Of a stretch of DNA of 34,485 nucleotides, positions 29,676 to 34,485 are shown piece by piece. Position 1 is the first letter of the stretch. Each line of letters begins with the position of its first letter. Source of the DNA: a virus; the IMG/VR virus record IMGVR_UViG_3300005613_000224, positions 1 through 34,485 of that record, one strand, 5' to 3'. Below the pieces are notes generated by a model that worked only from the letters and a program-made list of their open reading frames with translations, was not told the DNA's origin and searched no databases. The translations under genes were made by a program, and so were the position numbers.

Positions 29676-30036
29676 TATATTCGTAATTTTGTCCTGCCGT
29701 TGGTGTGTATGATGTACCCTGATCTAAATCAGAATTGACACGCAAATCACCTGACGATAATAAATTCATAGTTGAATAGTCCGTTTCACCCGTCAAAGGT
29801 GATTCGTAAACAAACCATTCGTATTCCCCCGATTCAAGGTCCAAATCAGTTGGTAAAGTCAAATTGAACTGATCAAAACGCGGATTTGATGGAAGTTGAT
29901 TTTCCAATTCAATCAAGTTTTCAACCTGTGTCGTTTTATTGACAAACCGCCACAAATAAACGGGATCAGTTAATGTCAAAATATCGTCACACACGATATT
30001 CAATTTGTTCGCTGTATCTTTATTGATTATCAGCAT
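29668..30036 (-). CDS. Hypothetical structural protein, 122 aa
   Basis: Beta-rich: LTDPVYLWRFVNKTTQVENL, LTLPTDLDLESGEYEWFVYE, SPLTGETDYSTMNLLSSGDL. Small proteins of this look lie before the portal in Bacteroidota phages; probably head- or tail-associated. Overlaps both neighbours by short stretches. Confidence 0.5.
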   Translation of the reverse strand: MLIINKDTANKLNIVCDDILTLTDPVYLWRFVNKTTQVENLIELENQLPSNPRFDQFNLTLPTDLDLESGEYEWFVYESPLTGETDYSTMNLLSSGDLRVNSDLDQGTSYTPTAGQNYEYNG

Positions 30037-30217
30037 CCTTTTTCACGGTTTTTCTTGTTGGTTTTTTTGCCGTCAATTTCTTAGGCTTCGGCAATCCCTC
30101 CAATAAATCGGTGCGACCAATCTTGAACAACAAATCTGCGTGCGATTCCTTAACCGTGAACCGTCCGATTTTACTGCTGAAGATTGAACAACCGATTGCG
30201 CTTTTCTTTACTTTCAT
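30020..30217 (-). CDS. Small basic protein, 65 aa
   Basis: N-terminal part GCSIFSSKIGRFTVKESHAD, LLFKIGRTDLLEGLPKPKKL, then a Lys/Thr-rich tail (TAKKPTRKTVKKDADN). Possibly a head completion or DNA-binding virion protein; no family. It is preceded by a terminator and overlaps the next gene by 17 nt. Confidence 0.5.
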   Translation of the reverse strand: MKVKKSAIGCSIFSSKIGRFTVKESHADLLFKIGRTDLLEGLPKPKKLTAKKPTRKTVKKDADNQ

Positions 30218-30232
30218 ATTCTACTAATTTAA

Positions 30233-30272
30233 ACAAAAAAACGGAAACGGGCTTGATTGCCTGCTCCCGTTT
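30233..30272 (-). terminator. Intrinsic terminator after the capsid/tail tube genes
   Basis: Leftward AAACGGG (30272-30266) pairs with CCCGTTT (30251-30245), 14-nt loop, then CCG and nine T (30241-30233). It ends the high-level capsid transcript. Confidence 0.7.
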
Positions 30273-30295
30273 TATTATGTTGGTTAGGTAGGTGT

Positions 30296-30835
30296 CTAAG
30301 ATACAGGAACTAATAAAGCAAGTACATCAGCTTCGTCGATGTTCAAGGCACGTGTCAATTCTTTTCCTTCGAAATTCATTGTGTGACCTCTCAAATCTTC
30401 GTAGTTCTGTCCTGTTGATGCTTCCGATGTTGTCACGGTTAAACCGTTAGCAAATCCAAAACATTTCCATTTCGTCGTGCCTCCTGCCGGTGTCGCATAC
30501 TTAACAAAGAAAACAAGTCCCGTTGAACGTCCAAGATCTTCATCCATATCCGCAACTATATCGCTGTCCTCTTTGAAGATAACCGTACCAGTATGCGTTC
30601 TGAAAACTGAATTGTTTGTTCTGTCGCCTGTTCCGTTGTCTGTGAATACTGCGCTTTCCATGTCAGGTGTCCAGGTGTACGCCTGATTTCCTGTTGTCAT
30701 TGCAATCGCTGTAATTTCACGACCTGTCAAAGTTGTGTTGTCTTGGTCGATCTTGCAAAGTTCAGCAACAACAACACGTTCAACGCCTCCGTTTTCTCTC
30801 TCGCACGATTTTACATAATCATCAATTGTAATCAT
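30296..30835 (-). CDS. Probable major tail (tube) protein, 179 aa
   Basis: Beta-sandwich pattern: LTGREITAIAMTTGNQAYTW, TGTVIFKEDSDIVADMDED, LGRSTGLVFFVKYATPAGG, KWKCFGFANGLTVTTSEAST, DLRGHTMNFEGKELTRAL. The last segment is typical of tail tube proteins. Bounded by hairpins on both sides, as expected for an abundant product. Its place next to the capsid gene rather than beside the tail chaperone is unusual. Confidence 0.55.
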   Translation of the reverse strand: MITIDDYVKSCERENGGVERVVVAELCKIDQDNTTLTGREITAIAMTTGNQAYTWTPDMESAVFTDNGTGDRTNNSVFRTHTGTVIFKEDSDIVADMDEDLGRSTGLVFFVKYATPAGGTTKWKCFGFANGLTVTTSEASTGQNYEDLRGHTMNFEGKELTRALNIDEADVLALLVPVS

Positions 30836-30863
30836 TTTCTATTTTTTTAATGGTGAATAAATA

Positions 30864-30885
30864 GGGGACGAACTAAATCGCCCCC
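30864..30885 (-). terminator. Hairpin between the capsid and tail tube genes, partial terminator
   Basis: Leftward GGGGGCGA pairs with TCGTCCCC (eight pairs, one G-U) with a 6-nt loop, followed by a weak TATTTATT tract. May protect or attenuate the capsid message. Confidence 0.45.
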
Positions 30886-30895
30886 GTTAAATGAT

Positions 30896-31924
30896 TTATG
30901 ATGTCGGTGTCAATCTCAATCTTGTGAAATACGCAGGGAATACATAAGCAACTCCCGTTCTCCATTTTACGCCGAATCTTAATTTCTCGTCATAATCAGA
31001 GTATCTCCAAGTGAATCCGTCTTTGTCGTTTTCAAGGTCTGTTGCATAGAACATATAACCGTGGCAAACTCCGTAAACTTTCGACGTTGTGTCAAGTTGA
31101 GGAATTGAACGAACCGTCATGTTGGTAGTTGGTAATGTGAAGATGATTTCGCCATTCTCACGAACAACCTCAACGCTTGATGCGTAGTCCTTATCGTTGT
31201 AAATTTGATCGAGTGCAAATTGCGCCGTTTCGAATCCACAAATAATTTCCGCACCGATTGTGTCTTTGTGACGTTTTACGATTGTCGGCATTGCGTTATA
31301 AACCTCCTTCAATACATCAAATCCGTTTGATGCTGTGATCGCTGTTTCGGTAGAATAAGCAACATTCAAATCTCCGTCATTATCCCATTGCTTCGCAAAT
31401 CCATTGTAGAAAACAAGGTTTGAATCAAGTGACGCGGTGTCCCCGTTCATGATCAGATTCTCATCAAGCTCCTGCGCTCTCATTTGGTAATAAGAAAGCA
31501 TTGCGTCTGCAAATGATGGCGGCGTTTCGTCTTGTGCATTCGCTCCGACTGCGTTCATGATTTGCGCCCATGTTTCATTTAGGTTTTCGTTACAGTATTC
31601 TTCCTGAATCTTAACGCGAACCGTGCTGATTGAAACATCAGTCAAGATCATCCCACCGCTTGCGTTCCATCCGCAAGATGATGCCGCCTGTAAAGACGGA
31701 TCAGAGTTGATCAATTTAATTTCTTCCGAACCTTTAACGTTTTGCATCACGTTAATTCGGCTTTTGATGTTACCTGCGTTAATCAGGTCCTGCATCACTT
31801 CTTCTGATTGTTCGTCAACATACGTTCCAAGATCAGAAACATCATAATCAAATTCATGTTTCTTGGAGAATGTCGCTTTCAATACGTTGTTCTTCAATGA
31901 GAACTTAGCAAATTTCCACTTCAT
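30896..31924 (-). CDS. Major capsid protein, 342 aa
   Basis: Size and motifs fit an HK97-fold capsid of Bacteroidota phages: LINAGNIKSRINVMQNVKGS, IQEEYCNENLNETWAQIMNA, FADAMLSYYQMRAQELDENL and a beta-rich end GVKWRTGVAYVFPAYFTRLR. Directly downstream of the protease/scaffold gene, with a T-rich intergenic leader (31925-31955). No cross-linking Lys/Asn pair can be assigned by eye. Confidence 0.75.
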   Translation of the reverse strand: MKWKFAKFSLKNNVLKATFSKKHEFDYDVSDLGTYVDEQSEEVMQDLINAGNIKSRINVMQNVKGSEEIKLINSDPSLQAASSCGWNASGGMILTDVSISTVRVKIQEEYCNENLNETWAQIMNAVGANAQDETPPSFADAMLSYYQMRAQELDENLIMNGDTASLDSNLVFYNGFAKQWDNDGDLNVAYSTETAITASNGFDVLKEVYNAMPTIVKRHKDTIGAEIICGFETAQFALDQIYNDKDYASSVEVVRENGEIIFTLPTTNMTVRSIPQLDTTSKVYGVCHGYMFYATDLENDKDGFTWRYSDYDEKLRFGVKWRTGVAYVFPAYFTRLRLTPTS

Positions 31925-31955
31925 TTTTTTTGGTTTTTTTTGGTTTTACTTTTAT

Positions 31956-32654
31956 TTAATTTCTCAACGCTCTCCATCCTCCGGAATGTGTTGATTTTGC
32001 TTTCTTAGCCTTTTTCTGCTCTGACAGTCTTTCAACCGCTTCGCGTAATTCTTCAATTTCAGATGCAAGTGTTTTCACTTGACCTTCGAACGCCTCCTTT
32101 TGTGCGCTGAACTTTGTTTCGTACTCGTTGCGCATTGCCTTCATCGCTTCCTCAACCTCTGCAAGTTCTTCTTCTTCTGCCACTTCTTCAATAGAGACTA
32201 ATTTCCCATCTTCGATAACGATTGAAATGCCACCTTCTAAATCGTGAGGACCATCCGGCGCTGGTTCTGTCATTTCTTCGTCTAAGAATAAGGCAGTACC
32301 CTCAACCAATTCAGTTCCATCATAATAAATGGCAACACCATCAATTCTCATCACATTAGCCATTTCAACTATACCCTCAACCGATGTGATCACACCGTTT
32401 TCGTCAACACGAATCAGGATCATTTCACCGTCCATGTCGATGGTCATTTCACCTTCAGGTGCTAGAATTGGTTCACCCTCCGCAGGAACTACAAAGATTG
32501 AAACACCTTCAGCGAGATCACCGTCCCATTGAACCGTGTCGCCGTCTGTGTTTACTGCTTCAGCATATTTTTGCTTCGCATCGTATTTCGCGCGCTTTGG
32601 TTCAGACGTTCCGAATCCTAAACGCTCGAAAAGACTTTTTTTCTTTTCTGACAT
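31956..32654 (-). CDS. Possible nested scaffold protein, 232 aa
   Basis: In-frame internal ATG at 32654 preceded by the A-rich AAAATCAAATAAA, like start sites elsewhere in this genome. The product would contain the beta repeats and the coiled coil, without the protease. Supported by the domain border and by analogy with nested scaffolds only. Confidence 0.4.
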   Translation of the reverse strand: MSEKKKSLFERLGFGTSEPKRAKYDAKQKYAEAVNTDGDTVQWDGDLAEGVSIFVVPAEGEPILAPEGEMTIDMDGEMILIRVDENGVITSVEGIVEMANVMRIDGVAIYYDGTELVEGTALFLDEEMTEPAPDGPHDLEGGISIVIEDGKLVSIEEVAEEEELAEVEEAMKAMRNEYETKFSAQKEAFEGQVKTLASEIEELREAVERLSEQKKAKKAKSTHSGGWRALRN

Positions 32655-33215
32655 TTTATTTGATTTTTGATTTTCCTTTAAAAATTGGACAGGGATTTGA
32701 TTGAACCACCCTTCAAGACTGAAGCCCGTTCCGTGTTCTTTGACAAAATTCCAGGTGTCTTTTGATTCAATCCAATATGAGAAAATCAACGAACCTGGTT
32801 GCAAGTTCTGATCTTTAAACGCTTCAGGAATGTTTTGTTTGTTATCCCATACGAAATAAGATTCGATCATGTACGCATCACGAACCTTCTTGCCTGCATC
32901 ATGCATTAAATTCACGTTGTTGTGATAGCCGCCTTTTGCAAATTTCTTCATGATTTCGAACGTGTCTTGTTTTGACAGATAAACGTCGTATTCGTAACCG
33001 TCCGGATCACGTCGATAAATCAGTAAATTTGTAGCGATTGCGACACCTGTGACCACTTGCTTTTCGCTGTTGAACATTGTTTTGACCTTGATTTCTCGCG
33101 GTGCTTTGCTCATTGTGGTCCATGATTTTCCGTGCGCAGGTGAATCAACCAACGCCATGAAATCCATGCCCTCGGTCATTTCGTCAATTGCCAATCGATA
33201 AACTGGTCGCTTCAT
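31956..33215 (-). CDS. Prohead protease (XkdF-like) fused to repeat domain and scaffold, 419 aa
   Basis: Residues 1-175 form a serine protease domain: candidate H105 (NLMHDAG) and S166 in GTGFSLEGWF, the usual prohead protease motif. Residues ~226-345 contain two related beta repeats (DTVQWDGDLAEGVSIFVVPA; AIYYDGTELVEGTALFLDEE). Residues ~347-410 are a coiled-coil scaffold with a basic end. An internal ATG at 32654 (MSEKKKSLFERLG, M188) could yield the scaffold alone, as in lambda C/Nu3. It precedes the capsid gene. Confidence 0.8.
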   Translation of the reverse strand: MKRPVYRLAIDEMTEGMDFMALVDSPAHGKSWTTMSKAPREIKVKTMFNSEKQVVTGVAIATNLLIYRRDPDGYEYDVYLSKQDTFEIMKKFAKGGYHNNVNLMHDAGKKVRDAYMIESYFVWDNKQNIPEAFKDQNLQPGSLIFSYWIESKDTWNFVKEHGTGFSLEGWFNQIPVQFLKENQKSNKMSEKKKSLFERLGFGTSEPKRAKYDAKQKYAEAVNTDGDTVQWDGDLAEGVSIFVVPAEGEPILAPEGEMTIDMDGEMILIRVDENGVITSVEGIVEMANVMRIDGVAIYYDGTELVEGTALFLDEEMTEPAPDGPHDLEGGISIVIEDGKLVSIEEVAEEEELAEVEEAMKAMRNEYETKFSAQKEAFEGQVKTLASEIEELREAVERLSEQKKAKKAKSTHSGGWRALRN

Positions 33216-33251
33216 GTTATTAAGAGTAACACGAAAAAAAAATGTATCTTT

Positions 33252-33282
33252 TTTGCTTTTGTTATTATTATTATTAATTTTG
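33252..33282 (+). promoter_or_regulatory. Promoter of the rightward operon, allele B
   Basis: TTTG (33252-33255), 19-nt spacer, TAATTTTG (33275-33282): same geometry as allele A with one substitution in the spacer. The leftward protease gene begins at 33215, so the region 33216-33307 must also hold a leftward promoter; I see only TACATTTT, a poor match. Confidence 0.7.
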
Positions 33283-33307
33283 ATTTAAATAATTAAAATT
33301 TAAAAAC

Positions 33308-33784
33308 ATGGACAGAACAAACAAAATCACACAAAAGTACTTTCACGCTTTGAAGGATCTGCATGAATTATTAAAATGCACCGATCAATTTCATGCAACA
33401 AAATTCGAAAGTCAACGAAACGTTCCACACAACTTCATTTTATGCGCGGTCAAACACAAACTGATTGAACGCTCCGGAACAAAAAGAAATTACAAATACA
33501 AATGGAACACGATTCCCCCGAGTTTGGAAATGGCTGTGGAATTAAGATCTCAAATGACGAAATATCAACAGCAAAAAAAGGCTGAACGTGAACAATCTGA
33601 AAGCCAACACAAAATTCAATACCAATCGAATCAAGATCAGAATCAGAAACAAAAATCCAATCTTGATCCGGTAATTCAAAAAGAACACACAACGCAATCA
33701 ATTCAGATTAATAATCATTTTATCACAAAATCATTTTCGATATTTTGGGGATTATTTAAATTTGAACGCAGGATTGAAAAATAA
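33308..33784 (+). CDS. Putative winged-helix-like regulator, 158 aa (allele B)
   Basis: Same length as the gene at 105-581 and about 85% identical. The conserved parts are SGTKRNYKYKWNTI and the C-terminal FSIFWG-FKFERRIEK; changes cluster at residues 13-45 and 85-90 in the presumed binding domain, plus scattered linker positions. Divergence in step with the RNA leader and origin downstream suggests it may recognise an allele-specific site. Confidence 0.6.
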   Translation: MDRTNKITQKYFHALKDLHELLKCTDQFHATKFESQRNVPHNFILCAVKHKLIERSGTKRNYKYKWNTIPPSLEMAVELRSQMTKYQQQKKAEREQSESQHKIQYQSNQDQNQKQKSNLDPVIQKEHTTQSIQINNHFITKSFSIFWGLFKFERRIEK

Positions 33785-33788
33785 TTGT

Positions 33789-33796
33789 TATATTTG
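33789..33796 (+). promoter_or_regulatory. -7 promoter element of the initiator leader, allele B
   Basis: TATATTTG with the same flanks as at 586-593 in allele A. Transcription would start near 33803. Confidence 0.55.
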
Positions 33797-33802
33797 TCAA
33801 AC

Positions 33803-33899
33803 GGTCACGGGTTCAAAATAAGGTGATCAAAGAAATTATTAATAAGCCTGATAATGAAAGTAGCTTGAACCCCTACTGGATTTATCGGGCTTTTTTTAT
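33803..33899 (+). ncRNA. Structured leader RNA / attenuator, allele B
   Basis: P1: AAGCCTGATAA (33844-33854) with TTATCGGGCTT (33882-33892), one G-U, then T-run to 33897. P2: AGTAG (33859-33863) with CTACT (33873-33877). PK: GGGTTCAA (33809-33816) with TTGAACCC (33865-33872). Relative to allele A, two PK pairs, five P1 pairs and three P2 pairs are changed on both strands, while the linker and internal-loop bases TGAA/GGAT stay. This is direct comparative support for the structure. Confidence 0.8.
33844..33897 (+). terminator. Intrinsic terminator within the leader (allele B)
   Basis: An 11-bp stem with one G-U and seven T (33891-33897), 7 nt before the initiator ATG at 33905. Same position as in allele A. 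Confidence 0.75.
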
Positions 33900-33904
33900 T
33901 CAAT

Positions 33905-34485
33905 ATGGCACAAGGAAAAAAATCATTCATATTGTATTTAGACCAACGCGGTATCTTTGACAAGTTAACCGATGAACAGGCAGGAAGATTGATCAAACAT
34001 ATTTACGCTTATTGCGCTGATGAAAATCCTGAATGCGATTTTGTGACGGACTTAGCATTTGAATCGATCAAACAGGCTCTGAAACGTGATTTGAAAAAAT
34101 TTGAATCAATCAAAGAAAAACGGAGAAAAGCCGGAAGAAAATCAGCAGAAAAACGCGCTGAACAAAAGTCAACAAATTCAACACATGTTAAAAGTGTTGA
34201 ACAAACGTCAACAAATCCAACTGTTAATGATAATGATAATGTTAATGTTAATGTTAATGTTAATGTAAATGATTCTTTAAATAAAGAATATAGTCAGAAC
34301 GTTTTGCAAACGTTTGACGACTGTCTAAAATTATTTGATGATCATCTTCATCCGAAAACAAAAAAACAGTCTGATAATTGGAAGGACACGATCGACAAAT
34401 TAAATCGAATCGAAAAGATTCCTTTCGAAAACATTTTGGATATTGTCAGGAAAACGCGTGAAGATCCGTTTTGGTCCAAGAACTT
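33905..34485 (+). CDS. Replication initiator, allele B, truncated by the window end (193 codons present)
   Basis: The N-terminal ~90 residues (FILYLDQRGIFDKLTDEQAG, RLIKHIYAYCADENPE, KEKRRKAGRKSAEK) belong to the DUF6291-type domain seen in initiators of Bacteroidota phages and differ completely from allele A. A repetitive Asn/Val/Asp linker follows (about 105-122). From YSQNVLQTFDDCLKLFDDHL it is identical to allele A but for K/R in HPKTKKQ. The start lies just after the leader terminator. The frame is open at the window edge. Confidence 0.75.
   Translation, partial: MAQGKKSFILYLDQRGIFDKLTDEQAGRLIKHIYAYCADENPECDFVTDLAFESIKQALKRDLKKFESIKEKRRKAGRKSAEKRAEQKSTNSTHVKSVEQTSTNPTVNDNDNVNVNVNVNVNDSLNKEYSQNVLQTFDDCLKLFDDHLHPKTKKQSDNWKDTIDKLNRIEKIPFENILDIVRKTREDPFWSKN
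34159..34221 (+). other. Origin-like direct repeats, allele B
   Basis: Two 24-nt direct repeats at 34159-34182 and 34198-34221 (core GTCAACAAATTCAAC against GTCAACAAATCCAAC) with two mismatches, 39 nt apart. They lie in the linker of the initiator gene at the same place as the AAAGCA iterons of allele A but with unrelated sequence. Confidence 0.5.
34223..34280 (+). repeat. Hexamer repeat tract (GTTAAT/GATAAT), possible DNA unwinding element
   Basis: Eight tandem hexamers (GTTAAT, GATAAT twice, GTTAAT four times, GTAAAT) encode the NDNVNVNV linker. Very AT-rich and directly after the 24-nt repeats, it has the place of the AT-rich part of a lambda-type origin. Slippage here would change linker length by two residues per unit. 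Confidence 0.55.

Larger units (their letters stand above)
33204..34485. repeat. Right copy of the terminal near-repeat (allele B of the replication locus)
   Basis: This is the partner of 1-1308. It continues without a break from the protease gene start (33215) through a divergent promoter, the second 158-aa gene, the RNA leader and a different initiator N-terminus. It then rejoins the common C-terminal block at 34287 and ends in mid-gene at the window edge. Joining the identical blocks gives a circle of about 33.2 kb. Confidence 0.9.

Noticed and set aside
33216-33304. Strong leftward promoter for the capsid operon
   Set aside because: Only TACATTTT resembles a -7 box and no -33 box fits; a leftward promoter must exist nearby but I cannot point to it.
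34223-34270. CRISPR-like or phase-variation repeat
   Set aside because: The units are contiguous 6-mers without spacers and encode an in-frame linker; no frame shift results from loss of a unit.
1-34485. Integrase, repressor or other lysogeny genes; tRNA genes; transposase
   Set aside because: None found on reading all frames: no tyrosine or serine recombinase motifs, no cloverleaf with CCA-type end, no inverted-repeat-flanked transposase.

Overview
The window reads as an almost complete genome of a tailed, siphovirus-like phage of a Bacteroidota host. Signs of the host are the AT-rich sequence, promoters of the TTTG-N19-TAnnTTTG type, no Shine-Dalgarno sequences but A-rich leaders (ACTAAAAAC close to the ATG), and virion protein families typical of Bacteroidota phages. 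No integrase, excisionase, CI-like repressor, tRNA, rRNA or CRISPR array is visible, so a lytic life style is likelier than a temperate one. The first ~1.3 kb (1-1308) and the last ~1.3 kb (33204-34485) are two alleles of the same locus. Position 1 falls inside the start of the prohead protease gene, whose full copy ends at 33215. The molecule is therefore probably circular or circularly permuted, about 33.2 kb per unit, and the contig carries two haplotypes of one variable module. A true tandem duplication is the alternative.

Layout. (1) Rightward: 105-2221 regulator and replication genes; 2259-4668 a cluster of small early-type genes, including a secreted 3D-domain protein and a duplicated 75-aa gene. 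(2) A short repeat/terminator at 4697-4743 where the two transcription directions meet. (3) Leftward, in transcription order from 33215 down: protease-scaffold fusion, major capsid, probable tail tube, portal, connectors, fibre-like protein; holin/amidase/spanin lysis genes (25.4-23.9 kb); a cytosine methyltransferase with a second gene overprinted in another frame; RHH-like regulator, recombination genes (OB-like protein, YqaJ-type nuclease, SSB), a DnaA-domain-IV-like protein, a sigma-like factor; terminase subunits separated by a metallophosphoesterase; a glycosyltransferase/FkbM cassette; tail chaperone with a -1 frameshift; tail proteins and tape measure (7073-4752).

The most interesting system is the replication locus. 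The initiator gene is built like lambda O: a DNA-binding N-terminal half, a linker whose DNA holds direct repeats followed by an AT-rich tract (a probable origin), and a C-terminal half. In the two alleles the N-terminal half and the linker repeats are entirely different, while the last 199 nt compared differ at one base. Upstream of both alleles a promoter fires into a ~100-nt leader with three helices, including a pseudoknot or loop-5' pairing, and an intrinsic terminator ending just before the start codon. About ten base pairs change in a compensated way between the alleles while the linking sequence stays constant. This is strong comparative evidence for a functional RNA attenuator, perhaps setting replication or superinfection specificity in the way of P4 CI RNA or plasmid antisense control (inference).
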